NCBI GenBank assembly: GCA_014379885.1
Contig: JACMKW010000404.1
Span: 1-11,259, forward strand
Length of the DNA stretch: 11,259 nt
Origin: Rhizobacter sp.
GTDB lineage: Bacteria; Pseudomonadota; Gammaproteobacteria; Burkholderiales; Burkholderiaceae
Reading direction: 5' to 3'
Shown: piece after piece, positions 1 to 5,792 of the stretch
How the letters are laid out: the number at the start of each line of letters is the position of its first letter
How positions within the stretch are numbered: the stretch's first letter is position 1
Notes under the pieces: model-generated
The model's database searches: none
Told to the model about the DNA's origin: nothing
The model's input: the letters and a program-made list of their open reading frames with translations, nothing else
Translations under genes and position numbers: made by a program

Positions 1-1245
1 CAGGGCCGCCACTTCGGGGGAGCCGGGTTGGTCCTTTGCCGCGGCACGCAGGTCGATGACTGCGCTGCGGGCGTCGCCGTCGCTCAGCAGCATGCGCCCG
101 CGCATCACCAGCGCGGCGCCGTCTCGCGGGCTGGCCTTGATTACCTCGTCGTTCAGCGCACGGGCTTGTGCCACCTTGCCGCCAGCCAGCAGGTCGGCGG
201 CGAGCAGGTTGCGCGCGGTGAGCGCGCTGGGGGTGTCTTTGCCGGTGTCGATGATTTCTTGCAGCACACGGTGGGCATCGGCGGTGCGGTTGCTGTTGCG
301 GTACAGGTTGACCAGGCCGAAACGCAGCTTGGCTTCCTTCGGCTTGGCCGCGATGGCGGCGAGAAACTCTTTTTCGGCCACGTCCTTGCCGCGGCGTGAA
401 CCCATGAAGTCGAGCAAGGCCAGCGTGCGCTGGCTGTCGTCGGGCTGCGCACGCACCGAGTTGCGCAGCACCGCCTCGGCAAGGTCCAGCTCGTTCAGGC
501 GGGTGTGATGGATCGCCCACGCGTTCCAGAGATCGATGTTCTTGGGCGCGGCTTCGGTGGCGAGCCGGAAGAAGTCGACCGCGCGCCGGCGAACGGTTTC
601 GTCGGTGCTGTTGGCGGTGATCTGCGCACCCACTTGCAGCAGGCTCAGGTTCTTGGGGTGGGCTTTCAGCGTCGAGTCGATCACCGCCAGCGCGGCGGTG
701 GGGTTGCCCTGGTTGGCGTGGAGGCCGGCGAGCAGCATGCTGACGTCGATCACCGGCGTCTTCTGCGCCTCGGCCAGAGCCTTGGCCTGCGCCATGGCAC
801 CTACCGGGTCACCTTGGCGGGCCGTCAGGGCGGCTTTCATGGTGAGCGCGCCCACGTGCGCAGCGTTGGCCGAGAGCACCTCGGACAGCGTCTTCTCGGC
901 GTCGGCCAGCCTGCCGGCGAGCATGTAGATGCGGGCCAGTCCCACCTTGGCGTCGGTGTGGTCGGGCTTGAGCTCCACCGCCTTGGAGTAGTTGCTGTAG
1001 GCGCGTTGGATCTCGCCCTTGGCCTCGGAGATCTGGCCGGCCAGGAAGAAGGCTTGTGCATTCTTCGGGTCGATCTGCAACACGTTGCGCATCTCCACGT
1101 TGGCCTTGTCCCAGTCGGCCAGGCGCACGTACTCGGCGCCTTTGTCCAGGCCCGACTGAATGCGGTCGGCCTTGCTGCTGCAAGCACCGAGCAGGGCGAT
1201 GGCGGCGCACAGCACCACGGTTCGCAGGGGGTGATGGAGTGTCAT
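1..1245 (-). CDS. PrsT-like TPR-repeat lipoprotein of exosortase systems (partial, runs off left edge)
   Basis: An open frame runs from ATG at 1245 to the window edge, giving 415 codons without a stop, so the C-terminal part is missing. The N-terminus is a lipoprotein signal: a short basic start, the hydrophobic stretch VVLCAAIALL, then the lipobox LGAC with the lipidated cysteine at residue 22. What follows is helical and shows repeated TPR spacing, for example around ADWDKANVEMRNVLQIDPKN, AYSNYSKAVELKPDH, GRLADAEKTLSEVL and NPTAALAVIDSTLKAHPKN. Proteins of this build (PEP-CTERM system TPR-repeat lipoprotein, PrsT) are commonly encoded beside exosortases and are roughly twice this length; their exact role is unproven, with scaffolding of envelope glycan or protein export a common guess. 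The start is supported by GAGG seven bases upstream and by a spacing of only 14 bp after the fucose synthase gene. The PrsT assignment is from context plus architecture; TPR lipoprotein is sure. Confidence 0.85.
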   Translation of the reverse strand, partial: MTLHHPLRTVVLCAAIALLGACSSKADRIQSGLDKGAEYVRLADWDKANVEMRNVLQIDPKNAQAFFLAGQISEAKGEIQRAYSNYSKAVELKPDHTDAKVGLARIYMLAGRLADAEKTLSEVLSANAAHVGALTMKAALTARQGDPVGAMAQAKALAEAQKTPVIDVSMLLAGLHANQGNPTAALAVIDSTLKAHPKNLSLLQVGAQITANSTDETVRRRAVDFFRLATEAAPKNIDLWNAWAIHHTRLNELDLAEAVLRNSVRAQPDDSQRTLALLDFMGSRRGKDVAEKEFLAAIAAKPKEAKLRFGLVNLYRNSNRTADAHRVLQEIIDTGKDTPSALTARNLLAADLLAGGKVAQARALNDEVIKASPRDGAALVMRGRMLLSDGDARSAVIDLRAAAKDQPGSPEVAAL

Positions 1246-1252
1246 GGGGTTG

Positions 1253-1256
1253 CCTC
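1253..1256 (-). promoter_or_regulatory. Shine-Dalgarno of the TPR lipoprotein gene
   Basis: GAGG on the minus strand lies seven bases before the ATG at 1245, inside the 14-bp gap after the upstream stop codon. It fixes the start of the TPR lipoprotein and is the clearest ribosome binding site in the window; most other starts here have poor or no recognisable sites. Confidence 0.6.
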
Positions 1257-1259
1257 GGT

Positions 1260-2240
1260 TCAGTGGGTCGACGGGGCCGGCACGGCCTGGTCGGCAAAGC
1301 GGGTGAGAAAGTCCTGGTAGGCGCTGTGAATGCCGTCAGCCAGGGTGATTTGAGCGCTCCAGCCCAGGTGTTTCATCACCGACACGTCAAGCAGCTTGCG
1401 CGGTGTGCCGTCGGGTTTGCTGGTGTCGAACACAATGCGGCCGGCGTAGCCGACGGTGCGCATCACCGTCTCGGCGATCTCGCGGATCGACATGTCGGTG
1501 CCCACACCGACGTTGACGCACTCGCCGATGTCGCTTGCATCAAGGTGGTGCAGCGCGAACAGGCAGGCCGCGGCCAGGTCATCCACGTGCATCAGCTCGC
1601 GCCTTGGTGTGCCGCTGCCCCAGACCACGAGTTCGTCGTGCTGCAGTGCCTTGGCTTCATGCGCACGGCGTATCAGCGCCGGCAGCACGTGCGAGCCGTG
1701 CGGGTCGTAGTTGTCGCCGGGGCCATAGAGGTTGGTCGGCATCAGCGCCAGAAAGTTGGTGCCGAACTGCCGGTTGTAGGCAGCACAGGCCTTGATGCCG
1801 GCGATCTTGGCGATGGCATAAGCCTCGTTGGTGGGCTCCAGCGCGCCGCTCAGCAGCGCGCTCTCGGTGATGGGCTGTGGGGCGAACTTGGGGTAGATGC
1901 AGCTCGACCCGAGGAACACCAGCTTGTGCACCGGGTAACGATGGCAGGCCTCGATGACATTGGCCTGGATGGCGATGTTGTCGCGGATGAAATCGACCGG
2001 TTGCTCCGAGTTGGCCAAGATGCCACCCACCTTGGCCGCGGCCAGCAGCACATGGCTCGGGCGGTTGGCCTCGAAGAACGCCATCACGTCGGCCGGCACG
2101 GTGAGGTCGAGCTCCTGGCGCGGTGCCGTCACGATGTTGTGATGGCCTTCCTTGCGCAGCAGGCGAACGATGGCCGAGCCGACCAGTCCTCTGTGGCCAG
2201 CCACGAAGATGCGGCCATCGCGCAAGGCGGTTTCGCTCAT
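1260..2240 (-). CDS. fcl: GDP-L-fucose synthase (GDP-4-keto-6-deoxymannose 3,5-epimerase/4-reductase)
   Basis: This cytoplasmic enzyme of the extended short-chain dehydrogenase family converts GDP-4-keto-6-deoxy-D-mannose to GDP-L-fucose using NADPH, the donor for fucose in surface glycans. The 326-aa product has the family's usual length. Visible landmarks: the nucleotide-binding loop GHRGLVG (residues 15-21), GSSCIYP with the catalytic Ser112 and the epimerase Cys114, YAIAK with Tyr141 and Lys145, and SHVLPALI with His184, each matching the known E. coli catalytic residues S107, C109, Y136, K140 and H179 by constant offset. WGSGTPRRELMHVDD is also typical. A GTG at 2252 would add four residues; ATG at 2240 is preferred, though neither has a clear ribosome site. 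It lies between the exosortase and the TPR lipoprotein in one tight operon. The partner gene for GDP-mannose 4,6-dehydratase (gmd) is not in the window. Confidence 0.95.
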   Translation of the reverse strand: MSETALRDGRIFVAGHRGLVGSAIVRLLRKEGHHNIVTAPRQELDLTVPADVMAFFEANRPSHVLLAAAKVGGILANSEQPVDFIRDNIAIQANVIEACHRYPVHKLVFLGSSCIYPKFAPQPITESALLSGALEPTNEAYAIAKIAGIKACAAYNRQFGTNFLALMPTNLYGPGDNYDPHGSHVLPALIRRAHEAKALQHDELVVWGSGTPRRELMHVDDLAAACLFALHHLDASDIGECVNVGVGTDMSIREIAETVMRTVGYAGRIVFDTSKPDGTPRKLLDVSVMKHLGWSAQITLADGIHSAYQDFLTRFADQAVPAPSTH

Positions 2241-2254
2241 GGCGTTGAGCACAG

Positions 2255-3850
2255 TCAGTCGGGCACGTGGCTGCGCAAGCGCGGCGCGATCGTGTTCATG
2301 AACACGATCAGTCGGCGGTCGGCCAGGGCCAGGTCTTCACCTGGGGCCACCGGTGTGACCAGCCGGATGAGCGCGCCGTCGGAACGGTGGCGGGTGATGC
2401 CGTCGTAAAGAATGAACCACTTCACCGTCAGCTCATTGGTCAGCTGCCGGCCGCGCTGGTTGAACCAGTAGTAGACAAGCTGGCGCTGCTCGCCCTTCTG
2501 GATGACGGCGCGGTTGACCTGCATCGACGCCGGCAGGCCGGGTACGCTCATCGCGACAGGTGCTTCTTCGAGCTGCGCGATCTTCCAGCCCCCGCCGGGC
2601 ATGCAGGTGCGCGGCGAGTGGGCCGATTGACCGCCGCTCTGGCTGTCGTAGTAGGCGGTGTAGAAGTTGACCCACGGTTCGCCGGGGCGTGCGTAGTTGG
2701 CGATCAGGTGGTCGTCGACCGCCAGGGTGGCGATCACGTCGCGGTCGAGCCGGTCGAGGCGGCCAGTCCAGCCGCCCGGCAGGCTCATCGGAAACTGAGC
2801 GAGCGGCACACGGGTTGGGCGGATCTGCTCGCGCGGCGGCGCCAGCAATGAGGCCGCGCCGGCAGCCGCCAGCAGCAGGCCACCCATCAGCAAGGGCGCA
2901 AGGAAGCGGCGGTTGTTCACCGGCGTGCCCTTGGCCACGGGCTCGGGGTACTCGAGCCCGAACACGGCACGCAGCGACTCACCGCGCCCGCCGATGCGTG
3001 CGAGCAGGCTCATTTCGCCGACCAGCAGCAGCAGGCACAGCATGAACATGAACCAGCCTTCGAAGTCGTGCAGCAGGCCTTCGGCCATCTCGTTGCCCCA
3101 GTACTCCACCGTGATGCCGATCAGGCCGATGCGCAGGCTGTTGATGACGATGGTCAGCGGAATGGTCGACAGCACGATGAGCACGCGCTTCCACAACGCG
3201 CCCTGGAAGAAATACGCCGCCAGGAAGCCCAACACCATCAGCGGGAAGAGGTAGCGCAAGCCGCTGCAGGCCTCGACCACCTGCATCTTGAAGCTGCCAA
3301 GGTCGATCACGTTGCCTTCGAGGAAGACGCTGATGCCGAACAGGCGGATCAACCACACGCCGATCTCGGACGACACCAGTTGCAGCTGCTGCGACAGCTC
3401 GCGCAGCAGGAACTGCGGCATCGGGATCATGAAGAGCAGGATCGCCAGCGGCACCGCGATGATGCGGGTGCCGCCCCAGCCGATGAAGCACACCGACAGG
3501 CCGAACAGCGCGACGATGAAGCCGTATTGGCTGAACAGGCGCACGGCGCTGAAATCGCCCAGCATGCCCAGGCCCAGGCCCAGGGCGATGAGCAGCAGGC
3601 CGGTCCAGGAGCCGCGCAGTTCACGCAACCGCAGCAGGTCGCTCTTCTGCCAGATCAGGAAGGCCGCGATGACCGGGATGAAGTAGCCGTAGCTGTATTC
3701 CTCGACCTGGTCCCAGGTTGCCACCATGAAACGCAGGCCGGGGTAGAACGCGGCGATCACGGCCGCCCCCGCAAACGCGAGCGCCACCCAATGGGCGAGC
3801 GGAATCCTCCACACAGGGGCGGGGTGCTGCGAGATCAAAACTGTGGACAT
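2255..3850 (-). CDS. xrtD: Exosortase fused to EpsI domain, probably VPLPA-CTERM-type exosortase XrtD
   Basis: This is an integral inner-membrane transpeptidase-like enzyme, 531 aa. Exosortases are thought to cleave a short C-terminal sorting signal of exported proteins and hand them on for surface attachment or glycosylation. Residues 1-290 form about eight hydrophobic helices with the family's catalytic set: Cys195 in EACSGLRYLFPL, Arg240 in INSLRIG and His261 in LLHDFEGW. After a loop and one more helix (about 320-340), residues 345-531 are an EpsI-type periplasmic domain with HSPRTCMPGGGWKI. The length, the fused EpsI part and the ACSGLRYLFPL signature fit XrtD as I recall it; XrtA, also sometimes EpsI-fused, is the main alternative. 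It is first in an operon with fcl and the TPR lipoprotein. No substrate with a matching C-terminal signal is in the window. The ATG at 3850 lacks an obvious ribosome site. The 3' end contains a perfect 22-bp palindrome, listed separately. Confidence 0.9.
   Translation of the reverse strand: MSTVLISQHPAPVWRIPLAHWVALAFAGAAVIAAFYPGLRFMVATWDQVEEYSYGYFIPVIAAFLIWQKSDLLRLRELRGSWTGLLLIALGLGLGMLGDFSAVRLFSQYGFIVALFGLSVCFIGWGGTRIIAVPLAILLFMIPMPQFLLRELSQQLQLVSSEIGVWLIRLFGISVFLEGNVIDLGSFKMQVVEACSGLRYLFPLMVLGFLAAYFFQGALWKRVLIVLSTIPLTIVINSLRIGLIGITVEYWGNEMAEGLLHDFEGWFMFMLCLLLLVGEMSLLARIGGRGESLRAVFGLEYPEPVAKGTPVNNRRFLAPLLMGGLLLAAAGAASLLAPPREQIRPTRVPLAQFPMSLPGGWTGRLDRLDRDVIATLAVDDHLIANYARPGEPWVNFYTAYYDSQSGGQSAHSPRTCMPGGGWKIAQLEEAPVAMSVPGLPASMQVNRAVIQKGEQRQLVYYWFNQRGRQLTNELTVKWFILYDGITRHRSDGALIRLVTPVAPGEDLALADRRLIVFMNTIAPRLRSHVPD
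2288..2309. repeat. Perfect 22-bp palindrome within the 3' end of the exosortase gene
   Basis: The arm GATCGTGTTCA is followed immediately by its exact reverse complement, with no spacer. It encodes residues 515-521 (IVFMNTI) of the exosortase-EpsI protein and sits 48 bp upstream of the preferred fcl start. The symmetry is far longer than expected by chance in 11 kb. It may be an operator for a dimeric regulator acting on fcl and the TPR gene, or simply coincidental codon use. Confidence 0.7.
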
Positions 3851-4111
3851 GCCGGAGCGCTCGGTCGGTGATCAGCACATGCCATGGCGCATGCGTCTCG
3901 CAGGTTAGCGATGCTTTGTGACATCGGCATGGCTGAAACGAATGAAGGCCGATGCGCCGCCTGTCAAGGCTTGGACATATTTCGCACCTAAGCTGGCGCG
4001 CTCCAGAGAGGGTGGTCATGCGGAAGCGATCTCCCACTTCGCTTCTGCCTCTTCTCTTTTGCTTCTTCTCTTTTACCTCCCCCCGCGCAGCTGTCCTTGT
4101 CTTCCAATTTC
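3851..4111. promoter_or_regulatory. Divergent intergenic region between the exosortase operon and the acetyltransferase operon
   Basis: No convincing gene lies in these 261 bp, so promoters for both operons should be here. On the minus strand there is a perfect -35-like TTGACA (3967 down to 3962), but the -10 position 17 bases on (CATTCG) is poor, so the promoter is not established. I looked for sigma-54 elements of the GG-N10-GC type, because some exosortase/EPS loci are sigma-54 controlled, and found none convincing. The part nearest the acetyltransferase is a pyrimidine-rich tract, listed separately. Confidence 0.45.
4031..4084 (+). repeat. Pyrimidine-rich tract with 10-bp direct repeat, upstream of the acetyltransferase gene
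   Basis: In this 54-base stretch 49 bases are C or T on the plus strand. It includes two copies of CTTCTCTTTT (4051-4060 and 4065-4074) spaced 14 bp start to start, then a run of six C. It lies 27 bp before the acetyltransferase ATG, a start that lacks a purine-rich ribosome site. If transcribed it would form an unstructured pyrimidine-rich leader; its strand asymmetry is also compatible with unusual DNA structure. Confidence 0.6.
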
Positions 4112-4666
4112 ATGACACCCATCGCTTCGGCTGCCGACCCTTACCTCTTGCCCAGCATGTCGCTGCGCAACCGTGCTGCGCGCGCGGTGTGGGGTATTGC
4201 GCACCTGCTGCTGGTGCGACCCACGCCGCGGCCCCTGCATGCCTGGCGCGCCTTCGTGTTGCGCATGTTCGGCGCCACGCTGGGGGCCCACTGCCGCATC
4301 TACCCGTCGGCCGAGATCTGGGCGCCGTGGAACCTGATCTGCGAAGACGCTGTCGCCATCGCCAACGGCGCGGTGATCTACAACGCACTGCCCATGCGCC
4401 TGGCCTCGCACAGCACGGTGTCACAAGGCGCCTACCTGTGTGGTTCCACGCATGACTTCGACGACCCGGCGTTCCCGATGATCAGCGCGCCGATCACGAT
4501 CGGCCGTTATGCATGGGTTTGCGCGCGCGCCGTGGTGGGCCCCGGGGTCAACGTGGGCGACGGCGCGGTGCTGGGCCTGGGCAGCGTGAGCATGCGCGAC
4601 CTGGAACCGTGGACGGTGTATGCCGGCGTGCCGGCGCGCGCGATCCGCAAGCGTCACCGCCCATGA
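4112..4666 (+). CDS. WcaF-like hexapeptide-repeat acetyltransferase of exopolysaccharide synthesis
   Basis: The 184-aa product belongs to the left-handed beta-helix (LbH) acyltransferases of the WcaF/NodL/Maa type, cytoplasmic enzymes that move acetyl from acetyl-CoA to a sugar hydroxyl. After a helical N-terminus (about 15-55) come hexapeptide turns such as ICEDAVAIANGAVIYN, HSTVSQGAYLC, IGRYAWVCARAVVGPGVNVGDGAVLGLGSVSM and the usual end PWTVYAGVPARAIRKR. His114 in STHDFDDP is the expected catalytic base. Best resemblance is the putative colanic-acid acetyltransferase WcaF group, fitting the fucose-making gene nearby; the acceptor sugar cannot be read from sequence. ATG at 4112 is chosen; TTG at 4097 would add five residues and ATG at 4157 would remove fifteen. 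None has a clear ribosome site. Its stop overlaps the next gene's start (ATGA), indicating translational coupling. Confidence 0.88.
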   Translation: MTPIASAADPYLLPSMSLRNRAARAVWGIAHLLLVRPTPRPLHAWRAFVLRMFGATLGAHCRIYPSAEIWAPWNLICEDAVAIANGAVIYNALPMRLASHSTVSQGAYLCGSTHDFDDPAFPMISAPITIGRYAWVCARAVVGPGVNVGDGAVLGLGSVSMRDLEPWTVYAGVPARAIRKRHRP

Positions 4667-5298
4667 AACCCGACCGCCCGATGATCGAGCAGCTGCGCGA
4701 AGCCGAGCCTCCCGGCCCGCGCAGCATCCACGCCCACGTGACACGGCCCATCGTGCAGCAGCTCGTCAAGGCCGAGGCCCACACAGTGCTTGATCTGGGC
4801 TGCGGTGATGGCTGGTTCACCTCGGCGCTGGACCGTTGTGGCTTCGCGGTGACCGGGGTCGACAAGAGCGAGGCCAGCCTGCGCCTGGCGCAGCAGCATT
4901 ACCCGAACCTTGGCTTCCATCAGGCCGATGTGATGCACCCGCTGGACGAGAGCCTGGCGCAGCGCTTTGATGCGGTGGTGGCAGTGAATGTGATCGACCA
5001 CATGGCCTTGCCACGCAAGCTCGTCGAAGCGGCGCTGGCGGCGCTCCGGCCGGGGGGGCTGTTGGTCATCACCTCCAACTTTCACGGGTACTCGAAAAAC
5101 ATTGCGCTGGCCTTGGCCGGGCGGTTTGACGCACGCTGGGACCCGCTGCTCGATCACGGCCAGGTGAAGTTTTTCTCGCGCACGACGCTCACCTCGTTGT
5201 TGTCAGAGTTCGAGCTGCGCGATTTGCATTTCGAAACCGCGGGGCGCATCCCGATGTTTGCGCGGACGATGCTGATGTCAGCGACAGCACCAGGCTGA
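4663..5298 (+). CDS. Class I SAM-dependent methyltransferase
   Basis: The 211-aa product has a Rossmann-like methyltransferase fold. Motif I is VLDLGCGDGWFT (about residues 43-54), followed by the acidic end of strand 2 in VTGVDKSEASLRLA, the motif QADVMHP, the DAVVAVNVIDHM segment and LAALRPGGLLVITSN. This is the usual order for Methyltransf_11/23-type small-molecule enzymes. A C-terminal part with GHGQVKF-like spacing (DHGQVKFFSRTTLTSLL) matches methyltransferases often found in lipopolysaccharide and EPS clusters. The substrate is unknown; a sugar or polyprenyl-linked glycan is a reasonable inference from context. It begins in the stop codon of the acetyltransferase gene (ATGA, 4663-4666), so both are probably made in a fixed ratio. 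It ends 18 bp from the convergent lipoprotein gene, with no recognisable terminator between. Confidence 0.9.
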   Translation: MKPDRPMIEQLREAEPPGPRSIHAHVTRPIVQQLVKAEAHTVLDLGCGDGWFTSALDRCGFAVTGVDKSEASLRLAQQHYPNLGFHQADVMHPLDESLAQRFDAVVAVNVIDHMALPRKLVEAALAALRPGGLLVITSNFHGYSKNIALALAGRFDARWDPLLDHGQVKFFSRTTLTSLLSEFELRDLHFETAGRIPMFARTMLMSATAPG

Positions 5299-5316
5299 CC
5301 CGTGATTCAGCTGAAG

Positions 5317-5721
5317 CTATCCGGAATACGGCCAGTCACTGCCTGAGCAGGCCGCGCTTTTGGCGGACGGCATGCTGCTCAAAGGCACAAAGCCGGCCGT
5401 TGACGCCGCCTGCAAATGCGACGCGGGCACGTCAAAGATAACGATCCGGCCATCAGGCGATCCACAGACGCTCGGGTAGACCATGCCGTCTTGCCCGCAT
5501 GACGAACCAAGAACCTGAACCCCGGCATCGGCGAGTTGGCGCTCCATGGCAGAACGCGCTACTCCGCCGCCAGTGCATTGCACTGACCCGGCGTGTTTGT
5601 ACAGGCGGGTCGTGGTGCTGGTGGGTTCACTTTCGCCGCCGCCACAAGCCGCAACAGACGCAGCGGTAACAAGGCAGGCCAGCAACCGATGTCTGGGTGT
5701 TGAAACGGATTTGATTTTCAT
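5317..5721 (-). CDS. Small cysteine-containing lipoprotein of unknown function
   Basis: The 134-aa product starts MKIKSVSTPRHRLL, has a short hydrophobic segment and the lipobox VAAC with Cys26, followed by GGGESEPTSTTT, a flexible linker typical of Burkholderiales lipoproteins. The mature part has four further cysteines (49, 75, 86, 125), suggesting two disulfides, and segments QCTGGG, MERQLADAGVQVLGSSCG, MVYPSVCGSPDGRIVIFDVP and AGFVPLSSMP. I recognise no functional domain, though this pattern resembles hypothetical lipoproteins of related bacteria. The codon for residue 1 is ATG at 5721, chosen because it gives a complete lipoprotein signal; the ribosome site is weak. The same frame stays open far upstream, but that part lies antisense-frame over the propeller gene and is not real. 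It follows the propeller gene by 71 bp on the same strand, so co-transcription is possible. Confidence 0.75.
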   Translation of the reverse strand: MKIKSVSTPRHRLLACLVTAASVAACGGGESEPTSTTTRLYKHAGSVQCTGGGVARSAMERQLADAGVQVLGSSCGQDGMVYPSVCGSPDGRIVIFDVPASHLQAASTAGFVPLSSMPSAKSAACSGSDWPYSG

Positions 5722-5792
5722 CAGGGCACTGTGAGGCCCATGCATGACCGGCAGGTGACACGGCGCTGGCCCGTCTGGGCCCATCGGCACGT

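Noticed and set aside
505..1320. Open reading frame of 271 codons on the plus strand
   Set aside because: Antisense to the TPR lipoprotein gene, which has a lipobox, TPR pattern and a ribosome site.
1056..2408. Open reading frame of 450 codons on the plus strand
   Set aside because: Antisense to GDP-L-fucose synthase and flanking genes, whose catalytic residues are all intact. The composition is that of a shadow frame in G+C-rich DNA.
3068..3871. Open reading frame of 267 codons on the plus strand, rich in Gln, Asp and His
   Set aside because: Antisense to the hydrophobic exosortase gene; such composition is the expected mirror of membrane-helix codons.
3962..3967. Perfect -35-like TTGACA on the minus strand before the exosortase gene
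   Set aside because: No acceptable -10 hexamer at 16-18 bp, so it is mentioned only within the intergenic entry and not called a promoter.
3621..4037. Minus-strand frame starting at GTG 4037 before the exosortase gene
   Set aside because: It has a passable AGAGG upstream, but it overlaps the exosortase N-terminus out of frame and shows no protein-like features.
5306..5315. 10-bp palindrome TTCAGCTGAA between convergent genes
   Set aside because: It has no loop and no T-tract, and a palindrome of this length is expected by chance in such a window.
5768..5781. Hairpin GGCCC-GTCT-GGGCC between the propeller and lipoprotein genes
   Set aside because: The stem is only 5 bp, with no T-tract after it; short G+C-rich hairpins are common here, so it is not called a terminator.
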